NCBI GenBank assembly: GCA_037444575.1
Contig: JBBIME010000003.1
Coordinates: forward strand, 124,001-188,000
Origin: Bacteriovorax sp037444575
GTDB lineage: Bacteria; Bdellovibrionota; Bacteriovoracia; Bacteriovoracales; Bacteriovoracaceae
Direction: 5' to 3'
DNA: 64,000 nucleotides
The notes under the pieces were generated by a model that worked only from the letters and a program-made list of their open reading frames with translations, was not told where the DNA came from and made no database searches. The stretch's first letter is position 1. Every line of letters starts with the position of its first letter. Below, in pieces: positions 38,801 to 46,730 of the stretch. A program made the translations under genes and the position numbers.

Positions 38801-41681
38801 TTGTATAAAAAAGGGCCACTAGACAAAGAAGAGACAGGGTCTCAATTGGAAAGATGATCATAAGTGATGGCAAATTTTTTAATCGTATTAGTGCTTCTGT
38901 TTCTGCTGCCGTTGTCCACTCTAAAAGATTCTTTTTAGAGAATATCATTCGATAAAGTGTGCGTAATATGGCGTCAGTATTAAGATAAGCTTGATGAGGA
39001 AGAAAAATAATTGAAAGAGTAATCTGAATAAAATGATCTCTAAACTCCCGACCGATATTTTTTAGATGTGCAATTAATGGACGCTCTTTTGGCCAAAGAA
39101 AAAATGAATAAATTGAGTTAGTGATTGCGGGCGAATAAATAAATAAAAGGGCAATTAGAGTTGAAATAGCGGCCATTTGAGGCATCAAGTACCAGTTGCC
39201 GAGCAACCATAAAAATGTAGTAGGAGAACTAAGGCTTCGTCTTAAGTTATCAAAAATTTTCCAACGAGAGAGTAAAGAAATACTTTCCTTGCCCGCTGAA
39301 AAAAGCCATGGAGCAATTTGCCAATCGCCTCGAATCCATCGATGCAATCTTCTGGCATGAGCATCGTAATGAGAAGGGTAGTCATCAAGGAATTCTACAT
39401 CAGTAACTAATGCCGTTCTTGCAAGTATTCCCTCAATAAGATCATGACTTAAAACGGTATTTTCTTTAATTTTATTTTCTAAACAAGCAGTAAATGCATC
39501 GACTACATAAAGTCCCTTACCTACAAAGCTTCCTTCCCCATAAAGATCTTGATAAACATCTGACACTGCAGTTGTATAAGGATCTATTCCTGTATGACCG
39601 CTGTAAATTTTAGAGAAATATGATTTTGTTGAACTAGTTGTAGAAATACTTATTCGAGGCTGAAGAATACAATATCCTTTTTTTACTTTTGAATTATTCT
39701 CATCAAGTTGAGGAGCATTGTTAGGGTGAAGAATAATTCCGAGAAGTTTCTTTACGCTTTCTCTTGGCATCCGAGTATCTGAGTCCAGAGTGATTACGTA
39801 TTTTATTTGGGAATAAAAATTTAAATCAAGATCAAGAGCATAGGGATCTTTTATATAAGGTGAAGGGATTTTTCCCCGCAAAAAGTGATTGAACTGTTCC
39901 AGTTTTCCTCGCTTTCGCTCATAACCCATCCATTTGTCTTCTGATGGATTCCACGTTCTTTGTCTATGAAAAAGAAAAAATTGAGATCTATTTGGTGCAT
40001 CCTCTTTTAAGTAATTCTTGTTAAGATCAAGTATTTTTTTATTTGCTAGTTCAAGAATGCTTTTATCATCAGGCATGATTTCATGAGGAGCATCCGCAAA
40101 ATCACTTAGGATTGCAAAGTAAAGGTTTGGGTCATTGTTAGACAAATAATGAATCTCAAGTGTTTCTATTAATTTATTTACAGAAGCCTTATTGTTAAAA
40201 ATTGTTGGTATCACAATGAATGTTTTAGCTTCATCAGGGATATTGTGTTTAATATCAATTTTAGGGAGAATTCTTGGTGGAATAACGATGTTAATGAATA
40301 GATTTAAAAGATTTAATGCTGCATCACTTAGAGGAATAATTGCTAATATTAACATGAGATAAATTTTAAAATCTATCGAGCTATTCTTAAGATAGATTGA
40401 AATGATGAATGAATAAAAAATAAAAAGAATTAAGATTAATGAACCAATATAAAAAAAGCTTGGATGTTTTAATATTGATCGTTGAATTCTCTCTCTTATT
40501 CCTGGTTTATAGTTAAGAATTTTTTCAAGCGTGAATAATCCTTCATCAATTAAATAATAACCTACGTTCTGTATATTACTTGTTCTTTTGTTTTCTGATT
40601 TGTCATTGTGTTCTTTTTCATGTGACGCCAATTTGATAATAAGACTGGCAATGTCTAGTTCTTCTGTTTTTGTTTTTTTGCTTAACCGTTCAATGACATG
40701 TCGATATCTGTCACGTGTTGCAAAATCCATCTGGTTATAGATATCTGAGGGATCAAAACTTAATACAGTATCTACAATGCTCACACTCTCAAAAAAATCT
40801 TGCCAGTCACTTGTAGAAAGTAAGCGCATGCTTGTTACAATGTTTCCGACGGTTACTTGTGTAATAGCTTGAAGTAGGTGATCAGAGTGAATAATTTCTT
40901 CGATCGTAATATTTTTTCTTTGAAGATGTTTAGTAATTAGGTCATGAATTGGTAGGATCCCTGGTGAATGATCTCTCAATCTTTTAGAAAGTTGAGCAAT
41001 ACAAACGCAGTCGCTGATATTAGATTTACAAAGAAGATCACAGAGATCATTTTGTTCTTTTGGCGAAAGTGATTCTTGCGCCAAAATTATGTCTGCATAA
41101 CTATCGGCTTCCTCTCTTAGCTCCTCAATATGGATAATTTGAACCATCAGGCGACGGAGGTTTTCAATTAAGGCGATTCTGAGAGTAATGGGTATGGCCC
41201 ATATCTCTCCACTTTTTAATGGCGCCATGGTTTGAAATGAACTAGTAAATCGTTTTATTGTTTCTATTTCTAGATGACTATCGAGATGAGCTATTAATGT
41301 TAAGGCCATTGAATAGATACGAGGAAAGCCAGCGAGTTCACCTCCTGCAATCTTGGGTAGTTCATCATAATATTTTTTTGGTAGATCTTGTCTGATTTCT
41401 CTAATCTGATCTTCAATGATAAAAAAGTTATCGACTAACCACTCACCTGCAAATGGAATTGATTTTCCATTTTGTAAGTTAGTTGTGAGCTTTTTATAGA
41501 TTTCTATTAAAGTTTTGCAGTTATCTTCAACTCTTAGGAGTAATTCACGATGGATAGTCGGAGTAGCACTTACCTCTAGATGATCAGCTAAATAGATTGC
41601 ATATTGCTCTAGGCGCTCAGGACTGAATATTTCGCCTCTAATAGGTTCTTCTAAGATGTCATAATCTAAATGTTTACTCAT
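32859..41681 (-). CDS. ndvB: Cyclic beta-1,2-glucan synthase (NdvB/ChvB type)
   Basis: This 2,940-residue membrane protein begins at the ATG at 41681 with AGGGAGAG upstream. It has the NdvB layout. An N-terminal domain of about 400 residues is followed by membrane helices near residues 415-490. A GT84-type glycosyltransferase comes next (FIVIPTIFNN, YVITLDSDTRMP, GEGSFVGKGLY, LHRWIRGDWQ), then further helices (about residues 830-1010). A glycoamylase-like domain comes next, and C-terminal GH94 phosphorylase modules contain GAGDWNDGMNK and the YTHAAIWTA stretch. In rhizobia and Brucella this enzyme makes periplasmic cyclic beta-1,2-glucans by transfer and cyclisation. It is the largest gene in the window and has no linked exporter (NdvA) here. 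Confidence 0.92.
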   Translation of the reverse strand: MSKHLDYDILEEPIRGEIFSPERLEQYAIYLADHLEVSATPTIHRELLLRVEDNCKTLIEIYKKLTTNLQNGKSIPFAGEWLVDNFFIIEDQIREIRQDLPKKYYDELPKIAGGELAGFPRIYSMALTLIAHLDSHLEIETIKRFTSSFQTMAPLKSGEIWAIPITLRIALIENLRRLMVQIIHIEELREEADSYADIILAQESLSPKEQNDLCDLLCKSNISDCVCIAQLSKRLRDHSPGILPIHDLITKHLQRKNITIEEIIHSDHLLQAITQVTVGNIVTSMRLLSTSDWQDFFESVSIVDTVLSFDPSDIYNQMDFATRDRYRHVIERLSKKTKTEELDIASLIIKLASHEKEHNDKSENKRTSNIQNVGYYLIDEGLFTLEKILNYKPGIRERIQRSILKHPSFFYIGSLILILFIFYSFIISIYLKNSSIDFKIYLMLILAIIPLSDAALNLLNLFINIVIPPRILPKIDIKHNIPDEAKTFIVIPTIFNNKASVNKLIETLEIHYLSNNDPNLYFAILSDFADAPHEIMPDDKSILELANKKILDLNKNYLKEDAPNRSQFFLFHRQRTWNPSEDKWMGYERKRGKLEQFNHFLRGKIPSPYIKDPYALDLDLNFYSQIKYVITLDSDTRMPRESVKKLLGIILHPNNAPQLDENNSKVKKGYCILQPRISISTTSSTKSYFSKIYSGHTGIDPYTTAVSDVYQDLYGEGSFVGKGLYVVDAFTACLENKIKENTVLSHDLIEGILARTALVTDVEFLDDYPSHYDAHARRLHRWIRGDWQIAPWLFSAGKESISLLSRWKIFDNLRRSLSSPTTFLWLLGNWYLMPQMAAISTLIALLFIYSPAITNSIYSFFLWPKERPLIAHLKNIGREFRDHFIQITLSIIFLPHQAYLNTDAILRTLYRMIFSKKNLLEWTTAAETEALIRLKNLPSLMIIFPIETLSLLCLVALFYTNITSVYLTALPFIFVWISSPFIIHIISKKIKSKKYTFNDSEIMDLRLIARRTWLFFETFVTKEDNWLVPDNFQEDPRPIVAHRTSPTNMGVLLLSTASAYDFGYLGTLEMISRLENTHNSMEKLERKHGHFYNWYDTLTLEPLHPKYISTVDSGNLAAHLITLKNTCLKFLSLPVVEDQLIIGLQDTLILMNNELENIDKRYLSSSILPKNQEKNKLEFLIQQLIYENKNANPLTMSEWAKYVKNIKGKIEKFQDVLNTLILIHGEKYFGHLTEWTSIALKNIQSNDLQINSFYPWTEDIFYHFSTSLRFHLPEMFPHVEKQLDDLKLHHDKIFEARFLPSEYKQILHKFNQIKEKIFENLKVTQTHELQIIAIEIESKLLNVIDFSEDYIQRLNSIANGYNDMAMSFDFSILYNTNRKIFPIGYNVTEGRMDNSFYDLLASEARVASFFAIAKGDVPQTHWFHLGRQMSTSNGARALISWSATMFEYLMPLLIMKNYSNTLLHQTYQSTVDRQINYGNEIGLPWGISESAYNARDLHQNYQYGPFGIPGMGLKYGLSYDRVISPYSSALAIMINPKESITNLNRLKREKAYGKYGFYESIDYTKERLQKGQKKFILKSFMVHHQGMIIIALNNVLHKNIMQDRFHADPIVKATELLLQEKIPEHSAIVPYREERPVHQNVKEESHSSIRHFNSPLSLYPQTQIISNGQYSVMLSTTGAGYSVCNGQSIHRWNEDATLEANGSYIYIRDHADNSIWSNTYSPLNKNSELYQSSFSEHKIEFWRKDKDINCHTEIIVSPEDNAEIKVLSLSNISTKEKEIDLTSYMEPVLARAEDDRAHPAFSKLFLETEFIKSKNALLFSRRKRSATDKERWGIHVVVTNSEENYPVEFETDRTRFVGRGRNLSAPMAIMENVPFSNSNEIALDPIISLRQFIKIKPGETVKVCFTTAFAESRDSALRLIDQYHDIHCFERENEMSWTKTQAQLRHLNLTHDHAHLFQELAGTLIYSNLVMRPSLETLIKNTKSQDGLWAHGISGDYPILLLQVASERDVPLVRLILRAHEYLRLKRVNIDLVIISNEMASYRMSFHDELIRQTQAVGAFDLINKNGGIFLLSASQLSEIDKQLFNSCARVVIESNKGSLKEQLQRVKSKTFSIKPTIEIKDGIEKRKYSHTPLTLPNLEFFNGLGGFTNSGDQYVLFLGPDQSPPAPWINVVANSDNFGFLISESGSGYTWSANSRENRLTPWNNDPVSDQGGEAIYIRDEETHHYWSPTPWPIRSNEPYIIRHGLGYSQFEYNGYGISHKLLFFASLKDHIKIAQLKLKNEGSLRRKISVTYFAEWILGNNKAQSSHYILTEKSVRPNTLVAKNPFNNEFNNRRAILSMSGKVSSYTCDRKEFLGRNGSYQNPLGMNSTNLKNKVGGGYDPCSALRSIIEIPPHEEVEIIMLIGQTDDEKKIGPLVDFYLDKNNIDNCLQEVNQFWSKTTDTVQIRTPSRELNFIMNKWLLYQTLSCRIWARSALYQSGGAFGFRDQLQDVMSIVYSHPEIVREHILKTASHQFPEGDVQHWWHPPLNKGVRTKFSDDLLWLPYVVNHYIIRTGDQSILDESISFIDGPVLTHEQEDLYIHPTISELKTSLYDHCVRAIDRSLKTGTHGLPLMGAGDWNDGMNKVGMEGSGESVWVGWFLSKILNDFSLICEERNDLDRKNQYLEHAKKLVQSIETNAWDGNWYLRAFFDDGSPLGSSKNDECKIDSLTQSWSVLTSLGKYDRQTMAMSEVANKLVLKKERLCLLFTPPFKNTLMNPGYIKGYPPGIRENGGQYTHAAIWTAMAFSRLKDIDNAFEILSNINPVNRTKSYHGIQLYRVEPYVLSADIYFGKNYSGRGGWSWYTGSSSLYYQAALEYILGMKKEGEFLSFTPCIPSSWKKYEITYKYHSTIYHIEVKNQLALTNGIITVEQDNQECPDGKLKLVDDGREHQVVVEILSS

Positions 41682-41886
41682 ACTCTCCCTAGGCCGTCTC
41701 CGCCGCAAAGGGGACAAGTAACATACTCAATCTTTTCTCCCAAGACTAAGCTTCCCATTTTAAAAGATTATGGGTCCTCTTGAGCTGTCTAAAATAGTGA
41801 CAGGTCCCTGTAAATACTTCACAGGCAATCTATACGGATAAGTTATGGGATATTATTCACAAAAGATTATTTTTTTTGAGGTTACC

Positions 41887-42018
41887 ATGAAGGATTTAGT
41901 TTTCATTTTTGCCATCGTAGTTACTGTTGCAATGGCATCAATGCTTAAAACAGAACGAAACTATTCTTCACCAATAGATTCAAAAGGTGAGCAAAAATAC
42001 ATTTCCTTTAATCATTAG
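41887..42018 (+). CDS. Very short membrane or secreted peptide
   Basis: This 43-residue frame (MKDLVFIFAIVVTVAMASML) starts with a GAGG site a few bases upstream and has one hydrophobic segment near residues 4-19, followed by a short polar tail ending YISFNH. It could be a small membrane peptide or have a cleaved signal. It lies in an otherwise empty interval between the glucan synthase and cdsA-like genes and converges with the latter. Nothing further can be said from the sequence. Confidence 0.4.
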   Translation: MKDLVFIFAIVVTVAMASMLKTERNYSSPIDSKGEQKYISFNH

Positions 42019-42022
42019 ACGA

Positions 42023-42967
42023 CTAACTAAATAGCCAATAATAAGACAAATAGAAAAATACCAGGTTTGAGAAAATCAGTGAATCCATTCGGTCTAAAAT
42101 TCCACCATGTCCAGGAATAAGATCTCCCATGTCCTTTATTTTAAGATCTCTTTTTATCGCTGAAATATTAAGATCTCCAAAAAAGCCAAAGATCGCAATT
42201 AATATCGATAAGAGTAGAACCTGAGGAATAGAAAAAGGTAACAGGTTTCTAAAAATAAATCCAAACATCATCGAACCTAAGACTCCACCAATAAGGCCTG
42301 CCCATGTTTTATTAGGGGAAATGTAAGGAGAAATTTTTCTTTTTCCAAAAAGTTTTCCCGAAATAAATTGAGAGACATCATTAAGTTGAGTGATGAGAAT
42401 GAGAAAAAAAATCATTCCAGGAGCACCTTCTTTTAGAGTTTCAATTCCTGGAAGAGAAGCAATGTAGGCAATATGGGAGAGTGAAAAAACGGTGAGCATA
42501 AGGGCCCAATGGAGCTGACTAAAAGTTTTAATACTTTCATCATGCGAGTCTTCTATGATCGATCTAAATGGCAAGAGGATGAGCATTCCGACAGGGATGA
42601 AAACGAGAAAAGCTATGAATGATTTTGTATACGCAAAGTAATATTGAATAGGAATGGCTAGATACGAAAGTAAATAAGTTCGGTAATGAGGTTTGCTAAA
42701 GTGGAGTTTACTGGTGAGCTCTCGAAAAGATATCAAAGAAATAATACTCATCCCGACAAAGATAAATTCTCTCTTTATTCCAATCATCAGGAGAACAAGA
42801 GCGAAGATTATCCACCAGGAATTTACTCTTTGCTTTAATGACTGAAGAAAATCTCTGGGGGCTAGTTTATCCCATCCATAAAAAAGCACAGTGAAAAACA
42901 ACAGGAGAGCTAATGTTGCAATAACCGAGTTCTGTGTTTCATTATTAATAGTTAAAAGCTTAAGCAT
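42023..42967 (-). CDS. Phosphatidate cytidylyltransferase (CdsA/YnbB-like)
   Basis: The 314-residue protein has about eight membrane segments and the Cds family signature in the C-terminal third, including SPNKTWAGLIGG, FGFFGDLNISAIKR, KDMGDLIPGHGG and ILDRMDS. It makes CDP-diacylglycerol from phosphatidate and CTP. The typical CdsA gene is linked to uppS and dxr; this gene instead stands divergently next to a YnbC-like gene. YnbB is the CdsA homologue of E. coli ynbABCD, so this protein is better described as YnbB-like. The LNDVSQFISGKLFGKR stretch before the signature is in keeping with that group. It may supply the CDP-lipid for the phosphatidyltransferase in this locus. Confidence 0.88.
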   Translation of the reverse strand: MLKLLTINNETQNSVIATLALLLFFTVLFYGWDKLAPRDFLQSLKQRVNSWWIIFALVLLMIGIKREFIFVGMSIISLISFRELTSKLHFSKPHYRTYLLSYLAIPIQYYFAYTKSFIAFLVFIPVGMLILLPFRSIIEDSHDESIKTFSQLHWALMLTVFSLSHIAYIASLPGIETLKEGAPGMIFFLILITQLNDVSQFISGKLFGKRKISPYISPNKTWAGLIGGVLGSMMFGFIFRNLLPFSIPQVLLLSILIAIFGFFGDLNISAIKRDLKIKDMGDLIPGHGGILDRMDSLIFSNLVFFYLSYYWLFS

Positions 42968-43032
42968 AAATATTTTAACTTTCCATTTTTATTGTCGATA
43001 ACTCTTAAAATCCATTATATGCGGAGTTGTCT

Positions 43033-44790
43033 ATGTCTCAAAGAGAAGAAAAAAAATCTACTTTTACAACCTTTGACGGTGAGAAGTTAGTTTATCGTGC
43101 TTGGTCTCCAACGGCAGTAAGCACTGGTGAAAAAAAAGCTTTAATTGTCATTCATAGAGGGCATGAGCATTCAGGGCGTCTGATAGACCTCATCGATGGT
43201 GTTAATGAACCTGAATTTTGGGCCTTCGGGTATGATTCAAGAGGACATGGTGAATCTCCGGGACCAAGAGGATATGCTCCAACGTTTTCACACATTGTAA
43301 AAGACCTAGATACATTTGTTCATTTCATTTCTAAAGAACATAACATAAAAATAGAAAATATTTTTGTGATCGCCAACAGTGTTGGTGCTGTTGTCTGTAG
43401 CGCTTGGGTTCATGATTATGCTCCTCATATTCGTGGTATGGCCTTGGCAGCTCCGGCATTTGAAGTAAAATTATATGTTCCACTTGCTCTTCCTGGATGC
43501 AGACTACTCGATGCTATCAAACATCCTGCTTATATTTCTAGCTATGTTAAATCAAAATTTTTAACTCATGATTCAGAACAAGCAAAAATGTATGATGAGG
43601 ATAAGCTTATCACGCCTCAGATTGCTGTGAACATTCTAGTTGGACTTTATGATACTGCAGAAAGGGTTGTTAATGATGCGGGAGCAATTCATACACCAAC
43701 AATTGTTTTCTCAGCAGGAAGTGATTGGGTTGTAAGTAATAAACCACAGAAGAAATTTTTTGATAACTTAAGCTCGAAACATAAAGAGTATGTTGTCTTG
43801 GATAATTTTTATCATGGGGTTCTTTATGAAAAAGACCGAAAGATCCCATTTGATCACATACATCGTTTTATAGACAAATGCTTTAGTGCTCCTATTGAAT
43901 CTGTTGATTTAGTCTCTGCTGATCGTAAAGGATATACTTTTAATGAGTATACAACCATTAAATCAGGAAATATCAGCTTATTAAATAAGATCAGCTATGC
44001 TTTTCAAGTTCTTTCAATGAAAACTTTGGGGACGCTCTCTAAAGGTATTCGCATTGGATACAAATATGGTTTTGATTCCGGAATTTCTTTGGATCACGTT
44101 TATAAAAATAAATCTCAAGGTGAGTTGATTATCGGAAAAATCATAGATTATTTTTACATCAATGCTGTTGGATGGAAGGGGATACGTGCGCGCAGAGTTC
44201 ACATGAGAGAATCTCTTAATCATTGTATTGACTCTCTTATAAAAGAGGGAAGGCCAGTTCGCATTATGGATATCGGCTCAGGCCCTGGAAGATATCTTCT
44301 TGAGACAGCTAAAAAATATGAAAAGAGCGATGTGAAAGTATTACTTCGCGATTATTCAGACAGCAATATTAAAGAGGCCCAAGAGATTGCCAAAGAAATT
44401 GGAACAACGAACGCCAATTTTAAAGTTGCAGATGCTTTTGATCCTAAGACTTATCAAGATCAAGAGTTTAAACCAAATATCTTGATTGTTTCAGGTCTTT
44501 TTGAATTGTTCCCAAGCAATGAAACCGTATTAAAAGCAGTAGAAGGTGCGACGGCGATTCTCGATGATGGAGGATATGTCGTGTACACAGGACAACCCTG
44601 GCATCCTCAACTTGAGATGATTGCTCATACTCTTCCCAATAGAGAAGGAGAGAATTGGGTAATGAGAAGAAGAACTCAAATGGAAATTGATCAATTATTT
44701 GCTAAGCATGGGGCAAAAAAAATGGATATGAAAATTGATCAATGGGGAATTTTTACTGTTGCGACTGCAAAATACAACAAAGCAGGATAG
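43033..44790 (+). CDS. YnbC-like alpha/beta hydrolase-methyltransferase fusion
   Basis: The 585-residue protein starts at the ATG at 43033 with GCGGAG upstream. The N-terminal half (about residues 1-290) is a monoacylglycerol-lipase-like alpha/beta hydrolase with nucleophile elbow IANSVGAV (GxSxG in modified form), the acid near AGSDWVV and His in FYHGVLYE. The C-terminal half has a class I SAM-dependent methyltransferase motif MDIGSGPGRYL near residue 414. The fusion and length match E. coli YnbC. It faces the cdsA-like gene and is followed by another methyltransferase with a four-base gap. A role in modifying a lipid head group or acyl chain is inferred. Confidence 0.88.
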   Translation: MSQREEKKSTFTTFDGEKLVYRAWSPTAVSTGEKKALIVIHRGHEHSGRLIDLIDGVNEPEFWAFGYDSRGHGESPGPRGYAPTFSHIVKDLDTFVHFISKEHNIKIENIFVIANSVGAVVCSAWVHDYAPHIRGMALAAPAFEVKLYVPLALPGCRLLDAIKHPAYISSYVKSKFLTHDSEQAKMYDEDKLITPQIAVNILVGLYDTAERVVNDAGAIHTPTIVFSAGSDWVVSNKPQKKFFDNLSSKHKEYVVLDNFYHGVLYEKDRKIPFDHIHRFIDKCFSAPIESVDLVSADRKGYTFNEYTTIKSGNISLLNKISYAFQVLSMKTLGTLSKGIRIGYKYGFDSGISLDHVYKNKSQGELIIGKIIDYFYINAVGWKGIRARRVHMRESLNHCIDSLIKEGRPVRIMDIGSGPGRYLLETAKKYEKSDVKVLLRDYSDSNIKEAQEIAKEIGTTNANFKVADAFDPKTYQDQEFKPNILIVSGLFELFPSNETVLKAVEGATAILDDGGYVVYTGQPWHPQLEMIAHTLPNREGENWVMRRRTQMEIDQLFAKHGAKKMDMKIDQWGIFTVATAKYNKAG

Positions 44791-44794
44791 GCCA

Positions 44795-45772
44795 ATGCCA
44801 ACTAATAAATATAAAGAACTGAAAGTCTATTTTGATTTAATGCTCGCCAATGGGGCCTCCAATCTTTATAGAATTGTGCAGGAAATGCAGATTTTAAATT
44901 CCTACGAAGTAAATCAAAAATTTACTGCAGAAGAATTAGCAACTAAGAATCAATTCAAACTTATCCCTACAAAAGTTTTACTCGATACATTGGTTACAAT
45001 GGGGCTCTTAGAAAAAGAGGGCGAGAACTTTTCAATTTCTAAAGTAATGAGTCTTTTAAAAGGAAATTATAAAAATTTAAGTGACGAGTATTGGGCCCAC
45101 CTTCCGACTCTCCTAAAGACGGGTGCTCCGTTCAAAAAAATGGATGCAGTAGAAAATAGTGAGATGGAATATCAGGTTCAGGTCAAGTCGCTTGAATGGA
45201 TGATGACTCCGTGTGCGGAGTTGATGGTCACTAAGCTTAAAGAAAATGAAAAAGCTCTAAATATTCTTGATGTCGGAGCGGGATCGGGCGTTTGGAGTTT
45301 TCATTTTCTTTACGCTAATTCTAAGGCGACATGTACTTTAGCGGACTGGCCTGCTGTTTTAAAAGTGGCCAAAGATACAGCGATTAAAAAAAATATTTTA
45401 AACAGAGTGAATTTTATTGAAGGAAATTTTCATCAAACTGATTTTGGGTCAGCTCGTTTTGATTACGCGACACTTGGTAATGTGACTCATATTCAAACTC
45501 CTGATGAAAATAAGGCCATTTTTAAAAAAATTTACGATGTCCTTCTTCCAGGTGGAAAACTCATCATATTAGATGCCTATGGGAAAGTTCCGGAAGGAGC
45601 ACTCGCGCGCGCGCTTTATCAGATGGGATTAACCATTCGCACGGTTCAAGGGAGAGTTTATATGCCTGCTGAGCTTGAGCCTTGGCTTTCTGAAGTGGGA
45701 TTTTCGAGTTTTGAATTTCAATCTTTAGAGACCGTTCCTTACTCTATGGGAATGCTGATAGCAAAAAAATGA
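44795..45772 (+). CDS. Class I SAM-dependent O-methyltransferase-like protein
   Basis: The start is the ATG at 44795, four bases after the previous gene, with AGGATAGG upstream; an in-frame ATG 60 bases earlier lies within the YnbC-like frame. The 325-residue protein has an N-terminal winged-helix dimerisation-like region (about residues 10-90), followed by the SAM motif LDVGAGSGVW and the acidic TLADWP strand. It resembles hydroxyindole or plant-type O-methyltransferases, which methylate small aromatic or lipid-like hydroxyls. It overlaps the next gene by four bases. It is probably part of one operon with the YnbC-like fusion and the small membrane protein. Confidence 0.8.
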   Translation: MPTNKYKELKVYFDLMLANGASNLYRIVQEMQILNSYEVNQKFTAEELATKNQFKLIPTKVLLDTLVTMGLLEKEGENFSISKVMSLLKGNYKNLSDEYWAHLPTLLKTGAPFKKMDAVENSEMEYQVQVKSLEWMMTPCAELMVTKLKENEKALNILDVGAGSGVWSFHFLYANSKATCTLADWPAVLKVAKDTAIKKNILNRVNFIEGNFHQTDFGSARFDYATLGNVTHIQTPDENKAIFKKIYDVLLPGGKLIILDAYGKVPEGALARALYQMGLTIRTVQGRVYMPAELEPWLSEVGFSSFEFQSLETVPYSMGMLIAKK

Positions 45773-46128
45773 AAGTCGAATCACAGACTCTTCCAATTAT
45801 TCTTATTCTCGTTGCTGCCTTTATTGGTGCTTGTGCCCAATATTTTTTTAAACTAGGCTCGCTCAAAATAGTGGAAATTCCCATTTATAGAAATTGGTTT
45901 TTCTTAGCGGGCCTAGTTTCATTTTTCTGGGTGCTAGTGCTTATCACTTTATCTTTTCGTTTTGGCGGTGAGATGATGATTGTTTATCCCACTTATGGAA
46001 CAACTTATATCTGGGCCTTGATAATCTCCCATTACTTTGATAAATCACCAGTGAATTTTGTTCAGGTTGGTGGTGTTTTCTGTATCATCATGGGAATAGG
46101 ACTTATTTCTTATCAAAAAGTTACTTAA
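45769..46128 (+). CDS. Small four-helix EamA/SMR-like membrane protein
   Basis: The 119-residue protein has four hydrophobic segments (near residues 9-26, 42-63, 68-86 and 96-113) in the four-helix form of the small multidrug resistance and EamA families. The first contains ILVAAFIGACAQYFFKLG, which fits this fold. Such proteins move lipids or small molecules, for example ArnE-like flippase subunits. It overlaps the methyltransferase gene by four bases, suggesting it is part of the same unit and may move the lipid product or intermediate. The transport role is inferred. Confidence 0.65.
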   Translation: MKVESQTLPIILILVAAFIGACAQYFFKLGSLKIVEIPIYRNWFFLAGLVSFFWVLVLITLSFRFGGEMMIVYPTYGTTYIWALIISHYFDKSPVNFVQVGGVFCIIMGIGLISYQKVT

Positions 46129-46730
46129 GCCTTTTTCGGCATATTTTGCAGAGATTTTTTTGATCTATTAATGATAGTTGCAATTAACAAGACCGCGATC
46201 AATCCCAAAATAAAATTGTAGAGAAGTGTTGATGTCACTTGAAAACTTATAAGGATGGCAATTACGCTGAAGATAAAAGCTCTATCGCTTTTTCCCATGG
46301 GGCCTGCATATTCTCTTGGGCTTCCATTTAATAAGACTGCTAGTCCCGTTATTTCAGTGATCGCCGAAAAAAAGATTATGAATAATAAAAGATTTTGATT
46401 AATGAAATAAAATCTAATGAAAGCAAAATAGAGAAAACCATCAGAGACGACGTCTGTCACTTCATTTAAGATAGCACCTAGAGGAGATTTTAAATTGTGC
46501 TCTTTAGCGAGCATGCCATCAATGGCATTTAAGGCCATGCGTGCAAAGAAAAACACCGGAAGAAGATAGAACATTTCTTTACTAGACAATAGAAGATAAA
46601 GTCCCATTGCAACAGATAAAAAACAAGTACCAAGAGTTACCTGGTTGGGAGTAATTCCCTTTTTAAATGCTGTTTGAACTAGAGGTCTTAATAAGTTTTG
46701 AAACTTTGGCTTTAAATCGTAAATGGTCAT
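46125..46730 (-). CDS. CDP-alcohol phosphatidyltransferase (YnbA-like)
   Basis: The 201-residue protein has the CDP-alcohol phosphotransferase motif with two changes: D71-G72-x2-A75-K76-x8-G85-x3-N89-x3-D93. The family consensus has Arg at 76 and Asp at 89. It is the same length as E. coli YnbA. The enzyme would join a CDP-activated lipid to an alcohol head group, releasing CMP. The Asp-to-Asn change affects a presumed metal-binding position, so catalytic behaviour or substrate may differ. It converges on the EamA-like gene with a four-base overlap, and the next gene upstream on the same strand abuts its start codon directly. Confidence 0.85.
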   Translation of the reverse strand: MTIYDLKPKFQNLLRPLVQTAFKKGITPNQVTLGTCFLSVAMGLYLLLSSKEMFYLLPVFFFARMALNAIDGMLAKEHNLKSPLGAILNEVTDVVSDGFLYFAFIRFYFINQNLLLFIIFFSAITEITGLAVLLNGSPREYAGPMGKSDRAFIFSVIAILISFQVTSTLLYNFILGLIAVLLIATIINRSKKSLQNMPKKA

